Position numbers and translations under genes: made by a program
Shown: positions 28,044 through 37,815 of the stretch, piece after piece
Layout: the number at the start of each line of letters is the position of its first letter
Position numbering within the stretch: position 1 is the first letter of the stretch
Notes under the pieces: generated by a model
What the model saw: the letters and a program-made list of their open reading frames with translations, nothing else
Told to the model about the DNA's origin: nothing
The model's database searches: none
NCBI RefSeq assembly: GCF_001279005.1
Contig: NZ_LGCN01000216.1
Span: forward strand, 1 to 60,133
Length of the DNA: 60,133 nt
Source: Streptomyces caelestis
Lineage (GTDB): Bacteria > Actinomycetota > Actinomycetes > Streptomycetales > Streptomycetaceae
Direction: 5' to 3'

Positions 28044-29156
28044 GTGAACACGCGTATGCGTCGTGCCGCCTTTGCCGTCGCCGCCGGTGCGATGGCCGTC
28101 TCGCTCGCCGCTTGTGGCAGCGCCGCGGAGTCGGGTGACAAGAAGGACTCCGGCGACTCCGCCGCCAAGGGCGACGCCATCAAGGTCGGTCTGCTCCTGC
28201 CGGAGAACCAGACCGCGCGGTACGAGAAGTTCGACAAGCCCTTGATCGAGAAGAAGGTCAAGGAGCTCACGAACAACAAGGGCGAGGTTGTCTACAACAA
28301 CGCCAAGCAGGACGCCAGCCTGCAGAACCAGCAGGTCGAGACGATGATCACCAACAAGGTGGACGTGCTCATCGTCGACGCGGTGGACTCCAAGGCCATC
28401 GCCGGCTCGGTGAAGAAGGCCAAGGACGCCGGCATCCCGGTCGTGGCCTACGACCGCCTCGCCGAGGGCCCGATCGACGCCTACACCTCGTTCGACAACG
28501 TGACCGTCGGCAAGACCCAGGGCGAGGCCCTCCTCGAGGCCCTGGGCGACAAGGCCAAGGACGGCCAGATCGTCATGATGAACGGGTCCTCCACCGACCC
28601 GAACGCCGCCCAGTTCAAGGAGGGCGCGCACTCCGTCCTCGACGGCAAGGTGAAGGTCGGCCGCGAGTACGACACCAAGGAGTGGAAGCCGGAGAACGCC
28701 AACGCCAACATGGAGGGCGCCATCTCCGCCCTCGGCAAGAAGAAGATCGTCGGCGTCTACTCCGCCAACGACGGCATGGCGGGCGGCATCATCACGGCCC
28801 TGAAGGCCGCCGGCATCAAGGACGTCCCGGTCACCGGCCAGGACGCCGAACTCGCGGGCGTGCAGCGCATCGTCACCGGTGAGCAGTTCATGAGCGTCTA
28901 CAAGCCCTACGCCCCGGAGGCCGACGCCGCCGCGGAGATGGCCGTCGCGCTCGCCCAGGGCAAGTCGCTGGACTCCGTCGCCAAGGACAAGGTCGACAGC
29001 CCGACCACCAAGGGCGTCCCCTCGGTGCTCGTCCCGGTCGTGTCGCTGACCCAGGACAACATCAGCGACACCGTGGTCAAGGACGGCGTCTACACCGTCG
29101 AGGAGATCTGCGCGGGCAAGTACAAGGCCGCCTGCGACAAGATCGGCCTCAAGTAA
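28044..29156 (+). CDS. xylF: Xylose ABC transporter, substrate-binding lipoprotein
   Basis: A 370-residue D-xylose-binding protein. The signal peptide ends in a lipobox (VSLAACGS) and a Ser/Lys/Asp linker follows. The fold is a type-I periplasmic-binding (ribose-binding-like) one with VGLLLPENQTARYEKFD, DVLIVDAVDSKAIAG, VVAYDRL and GVYSANDGMAGG. GTG 28044 was chosen for the GGGAGG site about 9 bases upstream and the signal peptide it yields. The gene heads xylFGH and has a Rok7B7-type site in its promoter. A 190-base spacer with two stem-loops separates it from xylG. Confidence 0.92.
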   Translation: MNTRMRRAAFAVAAGAMAVSLAACGSAAESGDKKDSGDSAAKGDAIKVGLLLPENQTARYEKFDKPLIEKKVKELTNNKGEVVYNNAKQDASLQNQQVETMITNKVDVLIVDAVDSKAIAGSVKKAKDAGIPVVAYDRLAEGPIDAYTSFDNVTVGKTQGEALLEALGDKAKDGQIVMMNGSSTDPNAAQFKEGAHSVLDGKVKVGREYDTKEWKPENANANMEGAISALGKKKIVGVYSANDGMAGGIITALKAAGIKDVPVTGQDAELAGVQRIVTGEQFMSVYKPYAPEADAAAEMAVALAQGKSLDSVAKDKVDSPTTKGVPSVLVPVVSLTQDNISDTVVKDGVYTVEEICAGKYKAACDKIGLK

Positions 29157-29183
29157 GCAGCCCCCAAGTCCCGTGACAGGCGA

Positions 29184-29276
29184 GGGAGTCCGTGACCCGG
29201 ACTCCCCGTACGGGACCGACTGCCACACGCTTCCGCCGGCGCCCCGCACACATCAGCCCCGCAAGCTACGCGGGGC
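29184..29276 (+). promoter_or_regulatory. Two stem-loops between xylF and xylG
   Basis: GGGAGTCCG/CGGACTCCC (29184-29192 with 29198-29206) and GCCCCGC/GCGGGGC (29256-29262 with 29270-29276) are perfect stems in the spacer. They probably attenuate read-through or protect the xylF 3' end, so that the binding protein is made in excess over the membrane parts. Confidence 0.55.
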
Positions 29277-29346
29277 GCCGGACGGAACACCCCCCAAACT
29301 TCTGCACAACCTCCCGCCGGGTCAGGCGGCGAAGGAGATGGTTCAC

Positions 29347-30129
29347 GTGTCCGCTACGCCCGTGCTGGCGTTGCGCGGGGTCTCCAAGCGTTTCGGTGCC
29401 GTCCAGGCGCTCACCGACGTAGAGCTTGAGGTCCACGCCGGTGAGGTGGTCGCCCTGGTGGGCGACAACGGCGCCGGAAAGTCCACGCTGGTCAAGACGA
29501 TCGCCGGCGTGCACCCCATCGATGAGGGATCCATCGAGTGGGACGGCAAGGCCGTCCAGATCAGCAAGCCGCACGACGCCCAGAACCTGGGCATCGCGAC
29601 GGTCTACCAGGACCTCGCGCTGTGCGACAACATCGACGTCGTCGGCAACCTCTACCTGGGCCGGGAGATCCGCAGGCGCGGAGTCCTGGACGAGGTGGAG
29701 ATGGAGCGCCGCTCCCGCGAGCTCCTCGACACCCTGTCGATCCGCATCCCCAGCGTCCGGATCCCGATCGCCTCCCTCTCCGGCGGTCAGCGCCAGGTCG
29801 TGGCCATCGCCCGGTCCATGCTCGGCGAGCCCAAGCTGGTGATCCTGGACGAGCCCACCGCCGCCCTCGGCGTCGAGCAGACCGCGCAGGTCCTCGACCT
29901 CGTCGAGCGGCTGCGCGAGCGCGGCCACGCGGTCATCCTCATCAGCCACAACATGGCCGATGTGAAGGCCGTGGCGGACAAGGTCGCCGTCCTGCGCCTC
30001 GGGCGCAACAACGGCGTCTTCGAGGTCAAGTCGACCTCGCAGGAAGAGATCATCTCCGCCATCACGGGCGCCACGGACAACGCCGTGACCCGTCGTGCGG
30101 CGCGCACCAATGGGGAGATCAAGAAGTGA
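29347..30129 (+). CDS. xylG: Xylose ABC transporter, ATP-binding protein
   Basis: A 260-residue ATPase with Walker A VGDNGAGKSTL, signature SLSGGQRQ, Walker B KLVILDEPTAALG and the H-loop LISHNM. Unlike E. coli XylG it has one nucleotide-binding domain, so it should act as a homodimer. I start at GTG 29347 because GAAGGAG ends 9 bases upstream; ATG 29338 would abut the ribosome-binding site. The stop overlaps the xylH start (GTGA). Confidence 0.9.
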   Translation: MSATPVLALRGVSKRFGAVQALTDVELEVHAGEVVALVGDNGAGKSTLVKTIAGVHPIDEGSIEWDGKAVQISKPHDAQNLGIATVYQDLALCDNIDVVGNLYLGREIRRRGVLDEVEMERRSRELLDTLSIRIPSVRIPIASLSGGQRQVVAIARSMLGEPKLVILDEPTAALGVEQTAQVLDLVERLRERGHAVILISHNMADVKAVADKVAVLRLGRNNGVFEVKSTSQEEIISAITGATDNAVTRRAARTNGEIKK

Positions 30130-31418
30130 GCACCGAAAAGACCGCCACCCCCACCGAGGACCACGCCGTCGAGAACCCCGAGGCGGCCGCCGCGGCCGTC
30201 GCCGCGGTCGACCCCCGGCTGCTGGTACGCGAACAGGGCTTCGCGGGTTACCTCAACGAGTTCAAGCGGAAGATGAAGGCCGGCGACCTCGGCTCCATCC
30301 CCGTCGTGGTCGGCCTGCTGATCATCTGGGCCATCTTCACCAGCCTGAACTCCAACTTCCTCACCGCCGGCAACTTCTCCGACATGTCCGTCGCCATGGT
30401 CGGCACGGGCATGATCGCCGTCGGCATCGTCTTCGTCCTGCTGCTCGGCGAGATCGACCTGTCGGTCGGCTCGGTCAGCGGTGTCGCGGGCGCCACCTTC
30501 GCGGTGCTGAACATCACGCACGGGATGAACGAGATCCTGGCCCTGGTGCTGGCGATCCTCACCGGCACGGTCGCCGGAGCGATCCACGGCGTCATCTTCG
30601 CCCGGATCGGTGTGCCGGCCTTCGCCGTGACCCTGGCCGGCCTGCTGTTCTGGCAGGGCTTCATGCTGCAGATCCTGGGCGACAACGGCACGATCAACCT
30701 GGATTCCGACGGCCTGGTCGTCAAGCTGACCAGCTACTACTTCACCGACGTGGCCGCCGCCTACGGCCTGGCGATACTCGCGACCGTGGCGTACTTCCTC
30801 GCCGCCTTCTTCGACGGCCGCCGCCGCGAGGCCGCCGGTGTGCCGTCCCGCCCGCTGAACGAGATCATCGTGCGGACCGTGCTGCTCGCGGTCCTGGCCT
30901 TCGCCGTCGCGATCGTCTTCAACCAGTACAAGGGCCTGCCGCTGGCCGTGGTGATCTTCCTGGCCTTCCTGGTCCTCACGGACTTCGTGCTGCGCCGCAC
31001 CTCCTACGGCCGCAAGGTGTTCGCGCTCGGCGGCAGCGTCGAGGCGTCCCGCCGTGCCGGCATCAACGTGGAGCTGATCCGGATCTCGGTCTTCGCGATC
31101 GCCGGTACGTTCGCCGCGATCGGCGGCCTGTTCGTCGCCTCGAAGATCGCCTCCGCCAACCAGGGCGCGGGCACCGGCGAGTTCCTGATGAACGTCATCG
31201 CCGCCGCCGTCATCGGTGGTACGTCGCTCTTCGGCGGCCGTGGCCGCACGTGGGACGCGCTGCTCGGTGTGATGGTCATCGTCTCGATCCAGTACGGACT
31301 CGCCCTGGAGGGCATCGCCTCCCCGGTGCAGTACATGATCACCGGTGGCGTGCTGCTGGCGACCGTCGTCATCGACGCGGTCACCCGCAAGACGCAGAAG
31401 ACGGCGGGGCGCGCCTAG
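30126..31418 (+). CDS. xylH: Xylose ABC transporter, permease
   Basis: A 430-residue inner-membrane permease with a 60-residue hydrophilic N-terminus and about ten membrane segments. It carries the family motif LLGEIDLSVGSVSGVAG and GGTSLFGGRGRTWDALLGV near the end. The start codon GTG overlaps the xylG stop by four bases. XylH in this family is long and lacks a classical EAA loop. Confidence 0.9.
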   Translation: MSTEKTATPTEDHAVENPEAAAAAVAAVDPRLLVREQGFAGYLNEFKRKMKAGDLGSIPVVVGLLIIWAIFTSLNSNFLTAGNFSDMSVAMVGTGMIAVGIVFVLLLGEIDLSVGSVSGVAGATFAVLNITHGMNEILALVLAILTGTVAGAIHGVIFARIGVPAFAVTLAGLLFWQGFMLQILGDNGTINLDSDGLVVKLTSYYFTDVAAAYGLAILATVAYFLAAFFDGRRREAAGVPSRPLNEIIVRTVLLAVLAFAVAIVFNQYKGLPLAVVIFLAFLVLTDFVLRRTSYGRKVFALGGSVEASRRAGINVELIRISVFAIAGTFAAIGGLFVASKIASANQGAGTGEFLMNVIAAAVIGGTSLFGGRGRTWDALLGVMVIVSIQYGLALEGIASPVQYMITGGVLLATVVIDAVTRKTQKTAGRA

Positions 31419-31508
31419 GACGTGCGTCGGCCGCGGGTCCGTCGTGGGTGACCGCGCCCGCGCGGTGGAGCCGCATGTCGATGGAGCCCCGCGTCCCTTG
31501 AGGGGACG

Positions 31509-31543
31509 ACCGTGCCCGGCACCTCGTAGGTGCCGGGCACGGT
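31509..31543 (+). terminator. Hairpin terminator after xylFGH
   Basis: A perfect 16-bp stem (31509-31524 with 31528-31543) closing a CGT loop, 90 bases past the xylH stop and 130 before dxs. Confidence 0.8.
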
Positions 31544-31672
31544 CGCGTCGTTCGTGGGTACTGCCGATCGGGTGATGCACGACGCACGGCCCGGAGTCCG
31601 CACGGCGCGGCGGAACATTAGACTCGACCCGCCCGGCAACAGCTCGATCAGCTCTACTGCAAGGAGGCACGG

Positions 31673-33643
31673 GTGCCGCTGCTGACCCGCATCAGGGGAC
31701 CGCGCGATCTGGACCGGCTCACCCTGGAGGAGCTCGACCAGCTGGCCGGGGAGATCCGGACCTTCCTCGTCGACGCGGTCTCCAAGACCGGCGGCCACCT
31801 CGGCCCCAACCTCGGTGTGGTGGAGCTCACCATCGCCCTGCACCGGGTCTTCGAGTCACCGAAGGACAAGGTGCTCTGGGACACCGGCCACCAGTCGTAC
31901 GTCCACAAACTGCTGACCGGCCGGCAGGACTTCTCCCGGCTGAAGATGAAGGGCGGCCTGTCCGGCTACCCCTCGCAGGCCGAGTCCGAGCACGACGTCA
32001 TCGAGAACAGCCACGCCTCCACCGTGCTCGGCTGGGCCGACGGCATCGCCAAGGCCAACCAGATCATGAAGCGGGACGACAGCCACGTCGTCGCGGTCAT
32101 CGGCGACGGCGCGCTCACCGGTGGCATGGCCTGGGAGGCGCTGAACAACATCGCCGACGCCAAGGACCGTCCGCTCGTCATCGTCGTCAACGACAACGAG
32201 CGCTCCTACTCGCCTACCATCGGCGGCCTCGCCAACCACCTGGCGACCCTGCGCACCACCGACGGCTACGAGCGCTTCCTGACCCGCACCAAGGACCTCC
32301 TGGAGCGCACCCCGGTCGTCGGCCAGGCCCTCTACGACACCCTGCACGGCGCCAAGAAGGGCCTGAAGGACTTCATCGCCCCGCAGGGCATGTTCGAGGA
32401 CCTCGGCCTGAAGTACGTCGGCCCCATCGACGGCCACGACATCGAGGCCCTGGAGTCCGCCCTGGCCCGCGCCAAGCGGTTCAACGGCCCCGTGATCGTG
32501 CACTGCCTCACCGAGAAGGGCCGCGGCTACCAGCCCGCCCTCCAGGACGAGGCCGACCGCTTCCACGCCGTCGGCAGGATCCACCCCGACACGGGCCTGC
32601 CGATCGCCACCTCGGGCGCCGACTGGACCTCCGTCTTCGGCGACGAGATGGTCAAGCTCGGCGAGGAGCGCGAGGACGTCGTCGCCATCACCGCGGCCAT
32701 GCTCCAGCCGGTCGGCCTCGACAGGTTCGCCAAGCGCTTCCCCGACCGGGTCTACGACGTCGGCATCGCCGAACAGCACGGCGCGGTCTCCGCGGCCGGC
32801 CTCGCCCACGCCGGGGTGCACCCCGTCTTCGCCGTGTACGCCACCTTCCTCAACCGCGCCTTCGACCAGGTGCTCATGGACGTGGCCCTGCACCGGTGCG
32901 GCGTGACGTTCGTGCTCGACCGGGCCGGCGTCACCGGCACCGACGGCGCCTCCCACAACGGCATGTGGGACATGTCGATCCTCCAGGTCGTCCCCGGACT
33001 GCGGCTCGCCGCCCCGCGCGACGCCGACCAGGTGCGCGCCCAGCTGCGCGAGGCCGTCGCCGTCGAGGACGCCCCCACCGTGGTGCGCTTCTCCAAGGGC
33101 GCCGTCGGCCCCGCCGTACCCGCCGTGGGCCGCGTCGGCGGCATGGACGTCCTGCGCGAGCCCGGCACCGACGCCCCCGACGTGCTGCTGGTCTCGGTGG
33201 GCGCCCTCGCGCCGATGTGCCTGGAGATCGCCGCCCTGCTCGACCGGCAGGGCATCTCCACCACCGTCGTCGACCCGCGCTGGGTCAAGCCCGTCGACGA
33301 GGCCATGGCCCCGCTCGCCGAGAAGCACCGCGTGGTCGTCACCGTCGAGGACAACTCGCGCGTCGGCGGCGTCGGCTCCACGATCGCCCAGGCCCTGCGG
33401 GACGCCGGCGTGGACGTGCCGCTGCGCGACTTCGGCATCCCGCCCCGCTTCCTCGACCACGCCTCCCGCGCCGAGGTCATGACCGAGATCGGGCTGACCG
33501 CCCCCGACGTCGCCCGCCAGGTCACCGGCCTGGTGGCGAAGCTCGACGGCCTCCCCCACTCCCGGCTCCGCCCGAGCGGGGGGACCTCCGCCGAGCGGTC
33601 CGCCGCCGACGCGGTCGACTCGGTGGAGCCGGCCCGCGACTGA
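31673..33643 (+). CDS. dxs: 1-deoxy-D-xylulose-5-phosphate synthase
   Basis: The first enzyme of the MEP isoprenoid pathway, condensing pyruvate and glyceraldehyde-3-phosphate with thiamine diphosphate; 656 residues. The thiamine motif begins [16 protein letters not shown] (G144-D145) and the transketolase-type [19 protein letters not shown] holds the activating Glu. The [15 protein letters not shown] loop is intact. GTG 31673 follows an AAGGAGG site. The C-terminus has an extra 25-residue Ser/Ala tail. S. coelicolor has a dxs at the same place (SCO6013), one of two in the genome as I recall. Confidence 0.95.
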   Translation: MPLLTRIRGPRDLDRLTLEELDQLAGEIRTFLVDAVSKTGGHLGPNLGVVELTIALHRVFESPKDKVLWDTGHQSYVHKLLTGRQDFSRLKMKGGLSGYPSQAESEHDVIENSHASTVLGWADGIAKANQIMKRDDSHVVAVIGDGALTGGMAWEALNNIADAKDRPLVIVVNDNERSYSPTIGGLANHLATLRTTDGYERFLTRTKDLLERTPVVGQALYDTLHGAKKGLKDFIAPQGMFEDLGLKYVGPIDGHDIEALESALARAKRFNGPVIVHCLTEKGRGYQPALQDEADRFHAVGRIHPDTGLPIATSGADWTSVFGDEMVKLGEEREDVVAITAAMLQPVGLDRFAKRFPDRVYDVGIAEQHGAVSAAGLAHAGVHPVFAVYATFLNRAFDQVLMDVALHRCGVTFVLDRAGVTGTDGASHNGMWDMSILQVVPGLRLAAPRDADQVRAQLREAVAVEDAPTVVRFSKGAVGPAVPAVGRVGGMDVLREPGTDAPDVLLVSVGALAPMCLEIAALLDRQGISTTVVDPRWVKPVDEAMAPLAEKHRVVVTVEDNSRVGGVGSTIAQALRDAGVDVPLRDFGIPPRFLDHASRAEVMTEIGLTAPDVARQVTGLVAKLDGLPHSRLRPSGGTSAERSAADAVDSVEPARD

Positions 33644-33790
33644 CCGCGCCCACGCGTCGCCCGGACGGGCCGCCCGTGCCACTGTGAAGAGTGGCGCGCG
33701 CGGCCCGTCTGCGTGAACGCGCCCGCGCCGGGGCATACGAGCTACGCCCCCTCTCGATCATGTCGAGGACGACAAGCGTGGGAGGTACCC

Positions 33791-35317
33791 GTGACAAGCC
33801 CGCTCTTCCGGACGAAGAAGGTGGAGCAGTCCATCCGCGACACCGAGGAACCCGAGCACGCGCTCAAGAAGTCCCTCTCCGCGCTGGACCTGACCGTCTT
33901 CGGCGTCGGTGTCATCATCGGCACCGGCATCTTCGTCCTCACCGGCACGGTCGCCAAGGACAACGCCGGGCCGGCCACCGCCCTGGCCTTCGTCGTGGCC
34001 GGTGTCGTCTGCGCGCTCGCCGCGCTCTGCTACGCCGAATTCGCCTCCACCGTCCCGGTGGCGGGCTCCGCCTACACCTTCTCGTACGCCTCCCTGGGCG
34101 AGCTGCCGGCCTGGATCATCGGCTGGGACCTGGTCCTGGAGTTCGCGCTCGGCACGGCGGTGGTGGCCGTCGGCTGGTCGGGCTACATCCAGTCGCTGCT
34201 GTCCAACGCGGGCTGGGAGATGCCCGCGGCGCTGGGCAGCCGCGAGGGCGCCGACGTCTTCGGGTTCGACGTCCTCGCCGCCGCCCTGGTGCTGGCGCTC
34301 ACCGGCATCCTCGTCCTCGGCATGAAGCTGTCCGCACGCGTCACCTCGGTCGTCGTCGCCATCAAGGTGATCGTGGTCCTCGTGGTGATCGTCGCGGGGG
34401 CCTTCTTCATCACCGCCGACAACTACGACCCCTTCATCCCGGAATCGAAGCCGGTGCCCGCGGGCGAGAGCCTCAACGCCCCGCTCATCCAGCTGATGTT
34501 CGGCTGGGCCCCGGCCAACTTCGGCGTGATGGGCGTCTTCACCGCCGCCTCGGTGGTGTTCTTCGCCTTCATCGGCTTCGACATCGTCGCCACGGCCGCC
34601 GAGGAGACCAGGAACCCGCAGCGCGACATGCCCCGCGGCATCCTCGGCTCCCTGTTCATCTGCACCGTGCTCTACGTCCTGGTGTCGCTCGTCGTCACCG
34701 GCATGCAGCACTACAGCGAGCTGTCCGTGGACGCCCCGCTGGCCGACGCCTTCAAGGCCACCGGGCACCCCTGGTTCGCGGGCTTCATCAGCTTCGGCGC
34801 CGCCGTCGGCCTGACCACCGTCTGCATGATCCTGCTGCTCGGCCAGACCCGGGTCTTCTTCGCGATGAGCCGCGACGGACTGCTGCCCCGTTTCTTCTCC
34901 CGGGTCCACCCCCGGTTCCGGACCCCGCACCGGCCGACCATCCTGCTCGGCGTCCTCATCGCGGTCCTCGCGGGCTTCACCCCGCTGAACGAGCTCGCCG
35001 CGCTGGTGAACATCGGCACCCTGTTCGCCTTCGTGATCGTCGCGATCAGCGTGGTCATCCTCCGCCGGAGCCGGCCCGACCTGCCCCGGTCGTTCCGCAC
35101 CCCCTGGGTGCCCGTCCTGCCGATCGTGTCGGTCGCCGCCTCCCTGTGGCTGATGCTGAACCTGCCCGCCGAGACGTGGGTCCGCTTCGGCGTCTGGATG
35201 GCGATCGGCATCGTCGTCTACTTCCTCTACAGCCGCACCCACAGCCGTCTGGCCCGGGGCGAGGGGGCGGAACCCGGGACGCCCCTCGGACCGCCCGGCG
35301 GCCCGGGCCCCCGCTGA
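33791..35317 (+). CDS. APC-superfamily amino acid permease
   Basis: A 508-residue integral membrane protein of the cationic amino acid transporter (CAT/YfnA) type with about twelve to fourteen membrane helices. It has the first-helix unwound motif VGVIIGTGIFVLTG, FASTVPVAGSAYTF and the conserved FFAFIGFDIVATAAEETRNP. GTG 33791 has GGGAGG 5 bases away. Substrate specificity cannot be read from sequence. It ends 17 bases from the converging KAS II gene and marks the right end of the conserved core block. Confidence 0.9.
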   Translation: MTSPLFRTKKVEQSIRDTEEPEHALKKSLSALDLTVFGVGVIIGTGIFVLTGTVAKDNAGPATALAFVVAGVVCALAALCYAEFASTVPVAGSAYTFSYASLGELPAWIIGWDLVLEFALGTAVVAVGWSGYIQSLLSNAGWEMPAALGSREGADVFGFDVLAAALVLALTGILVLGMKLSARVTSVVVAIKVIVVLVVIVAGAFFITADNYDPFIPESKPVPAGESLNAPLIQLMFGWAPANFGVMGVFTAASVVFFAFIGFDIVATAAEETRNPQRDMPRGILGSLFICTVLYVLVSLVVTGMQHYSELSVDAPLADAFKATGHPWFAGFISFGAAVGLTTVCMILLLGQTRVFFAMSRDGLLPRFFSRVHPRFRTPHRPTILLGVLIAVLAGFTPLNELAALVNIGTLFAFVIVAISVVILRRSRPDLPRSFRTPWVPVLPIVSVAASLWLMLNLPAETWVRFGVWMAIGIVVYFLYSRTHSRLARGEGAEPGTPLGPPGGPGPR

Positions 35318-35333
35318 ACCGGAGCGGGGGCGG

Positions 35334-36563
35334 TCAGCAGGCCCGGGCCAGAGCGAGGACGACGTTGTGCCCGCCGAAGCCGAAGGAGTGGCTGACGGCG
35401 ACGCGGACGTCCTGCCGGCGGGGCTTTCCGGTGACGCAGTCGATGTCGAACCCCGGCGCCGGGGCGTCCAGGTTCGCGACCGGCGGCACCGTGCCGTGCT
35501 GAAGGGTGAGCACGGTCAGTGCCGCCTCGACGGCGCCCGCCGCCCCCAGACCGTGGCCGAGCACGCCCTTGGGCGCGGTGACGCTGGGACGGTGCGGCAG
35601 CACCCGGGCGATCAGGGCCGACTCGCCGGCGTCGTTGACCGGTGTGGAGGTGCCGTGGGCGTTGACGTGGTCGACGTCGTGCGGAGCCAGGCCCGCGTCC
35701 GCCAGGGCGGCGCGCAGGGCCGCCTCCGCGCCCCGGCCGTCCGGGGCGGGCGCGGTGGGGTGGTGGGCGTCCGAGGTGCTGCCGCAGCCCACCAGCAGGG
35801 CGCGGGCGCGGGCCCCACGGGCGGCCGCGTCCGCGGCCCGCTCCAGCACGAGGACGCCGGCGCCCTCCGCCATGACGAAACCGTCACGGTCGGCGGCGAA
35901 GGGCCGGGACGCGCCGGCGGGCGCGTCGGTGCGCCGGGACAGGGCGCCCGCCCGCCAGAAACCCGCGACCGTCAGCGGGGTGACGGCGGCTTCGGTGGCC
36001 CCGGCCACCGCGACGTCGCACCGGCCGGAGACGAGCAGATCACGGGCCACGGCGACGGCGGTGGCGCCGGAGGCGCAGGCGGTGGCCGGGGCGAGGCCGG
36101 GGCCGCGGGCCCCGAGGTCGATGGAGACCTCCCCGGCCGCCATGTTCGGGATGATCTGGGGGATGGTGAGCGCGGAGACCAGGTCGGCGCCCCGTTCCGC
36201 CAGCCGCCCGGCCTGCTCCTCGCGCACCGCGTCCGCCCCCAGCCCGCAGCCGATGACGACGGCCACCCGGTCGCCGTTCCACGTCCGGGCGTCGAGGCCG
36301 GCGTCGTGCACCGCCTCGCGGGCGGCGAGCACCGCCAGCACGGCGTTGCGCGCCATGCGCCAGGCGGTGCGGCCGACGCGCCGGTCCAGGGCGTCGCGGC
36401 CCAGCGGGACGCGGCAGGAGAAGTCCACGGGCAGACCGGCCAGCGCCGGATCGTGGGCGGCCGCGGTGCCCGCGCCGCGGCGGACCGTGTCCCAGGTGGC
36501 GTCGGCGTCCTCCCCGGCGGGGGTGAGCAGACCGAGACCGGTGACGGCGACGGGATCGGTCAC
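35334..36563 (-). CDS. 3-oxoacyl-ACP synthase II (KAS II)
   Basis: A 409-residue FabF-like condensing enzyme with active-site Cys163 in PATACASGATAVAVARDLL and His in VNAHGTSTPVND. The second His is in APKGVLGHGLGAAGAVEAAL, and the end reads HSFGFGGHNVVLALA. Its GTG start overlaps the stop of the ACP gene (GTGA), the last of five overlaps in the oleABCD-ACP-KAS operon. It could extend the PKS-made chain on the discrete ACP before head-to-head condensation. There is no partner chain-length factor, so it is not a type II aromatic system. Confidence 0.9.
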   Translation of the reverse strand: MTDPVAVTGLGLLTPAGEDADATWDTVRRGAGTAAAHDPALAGLPVDFSCRVPLGRDALDRRVGRTAWRMARNAVLAVLAAREAVHDAGLDARTWNGDRVAVVIGCGLGADAVREEQAGRLAERGADLVSALTIPQIIPNMAAGEVSIDLGARGPGLAPATACASGATAVAVARDLLVSGRCDVAVAGATEAAVTPLTVAGFWRAGALSRRTDAPAGASRPFAADRDGFVMAEGAGVLVLERAADAAARGARARALLVGCGSTSDAHHPTAPAPDGRGAEAALRAALADAGLAPHDVDHVNAHGTSTPVNDAGESALIARVLPHRPSVTAPKGVLGHGLGAAGAVEAALTVLTLQHGTVPPVANLDAPAPGFDIDCVTGKPRRQDVRVAVSHSFGFGGHNVVLALARAC

Positions 36564-36811
36564 GAGGAGGCCGCCGTCCCCGCGCGCAACGCGTCGAGGT
36601 GGTCGGCGACCTGCGCGACGGTCGTGCCCCGGGCGGCGTACGCGCCGTCGATCCTCACCCCGAAGCGCTCGTGCAGGACGAGCACCAGCTCCGTCAGGGC
36701 CAGGGAGTCCAGGTCCAGTTGCTGCAGCGTGCGCTCGGGCCGGATCTCGTCCTCGGGGACGCGGAAGGTGCTGGTCAGGATGGAGCGGACGGTGTCGTAG
36801 GTGTCCGGCAC
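36560..36811 (-). CDS. Discrete acyl carrier protein of the ole-PKS cluster
   Basis: An 83-residue ACP with the phosphopantetheine serine at S36 in LQQLDLDSLALTELVLVLHE. The ATG lies inside the 3' end of oleD (37-base overlap), and the stop overlaps the KAS II start. It probably carries the chain between the type I PKS, KAS II and OleA. Confidence 0.88.
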   Translation of the reverse strand: MPDTYDTVRSILTSTFRVPEDEIRPERTLQQLDLDSLALTELVLVLHERFGVRIDGAYAARGTTVAQVADHLDALRAGTAASS

Positions 36812-37815
36812 GGCGTTTCCTCGCTGTCGTCAGGGGTGGAGCGGACGAGTTCCGCGACACCGGCGTCGAATCCGATCGGCGGCTCGAAGCCGAGGTCGCG
36901 GCGGGCCGCGGTGAGGTCGAAGTGGTGCGGATGCAGCAGCTCCGCGACCAGGAAGCGGCTCAGGGCGTGGGTGCGGGTACTGCGGACCGCGCGCAGCAGG
37001 GCGTCACCGGCCGCCGCCCCGGCGGTGGCGAGCCGGGGCGGCACGGCGCACCAGCGGGCGTCGACGCCGGCGGCCCGCAGGAAGTGCCGGACGATCTCGC
37101 GCAGCGGGCGCGGATCGTCCTGGCCGATGAAGTAGGCGCGGCCGCCCACCGCCTGCGGCGACCGCCGCAGCCCGTCCAGGGCGAGCAGATGGGCGTGGGC
37201 GGCGGTACGGACATGGGTGGTGTCGACGAGGTTGCCGCCGTCCCCGGGCATCGGCAGCAGGCCCGCCCGCACGGCGCGTGCGAGGGCGGGGACGAAATGG
37301 GGGTCGCCCGGTCCCCAGACGATGTGCGGGCGCAGCGAGACGGTGGCCAGCTCCGGGCCGTGCGCGGCCAGCACCAGGGCCTCGGCGCGGGCCTTGGTGG
37401 CGGGGTAGGCGGCCAGGTGGCGGGGGGCGACGGGGAGGCTCTCGTCGACGCCCCGCAGGCCGCCGGGCCGGAAGACGACGCTGGCGGTCGAGGTGTACAG
37501 GAGCGTGCGCACGCCGTGGGCGCGGCACTGCCCGATCACCTGACGGGTGCCGACGACATTGGTGGCCCAGTAGGGCCGCGGCGGGCCGCTGACTCCGGCC
37601 AGCGCGGCGTTGTGGACGACGGCGTCGCACCCGGCGACGGCGCGCGAGACCGCGGCGGCGTCGGCGAGGTCGCCCAGGTGCTGCCGGACGCCCAGCCGTT
37701 CCAGCGCGGTGCTCGGGCGGCGGCACAGGGAGGAGACGACGTCGCCGCGCGCGCTCAGCCGCCGGCAGATCTCCCTGCCGAGGAAGCCGCTCCCGCCGGT
37801 GACCAGTACCTTCAC
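36775..37815 (-). CDS. oleD: OleD-like NAD(P)H-dependent 2-alkyl-3-ketoacid reductase
   Basis: A 346-residue short-chain-type (3beta-HSD/epimerase) reductase. The dinucleotide fold is VKVLVTGGSGFLGREICRRL, the catalytic Ser is in LLYTSTASVVF and the Tyr/Lys in AYPATKARAEAL. OleD reduces the 2-alkyl-3-keto acid from OleA to the beta-hydroxy acid. The start GTG overlaps the oleC stop. The last ten codons overlap the ACP gene and are probably not conserved. The family also covers sugar epimerases, so the OleD assignment rests on the A-B-C-D gene order around it. Confidence 0.82.
   Translation of the reverse strand: MKVLVTGGSGFLGREICRRLSARGDVVSSLCRRPSTALERLGVRQHLGDLADAAAVSRAVAGCDAVVHNAALAGVSGPPRPYWATNVVGTRQVIGQCRAHGVRTLLYTSTASVVFRPGGLRGVDESLPVAPRHLAAYPATKARAEALVLAAHGPELATVSLRPHIVWGPGDPHFVPALARAVRAGLLPMPGDGGNLVDTTHVRTAAHAHLLALDGLRRSPQAVGGRAYFIGQDDPRPLREIVRHFLRAAGVDARWCAVPPRLATAGAAAGDALLRAVRSTRTHALSRFLVAELLHPHHFDLTAARRDLGFEPPIGFDAGVAELVRSTPDDSEETPCRTPTTPSAPS

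Noticed and set aside
35334..36811. Type II aromatic PKS (KS plus ACP)
   Set aside because: There is no chain-length factor, cyclase or aromatase; the KAS II is FabF-like and coupled to ole genes.
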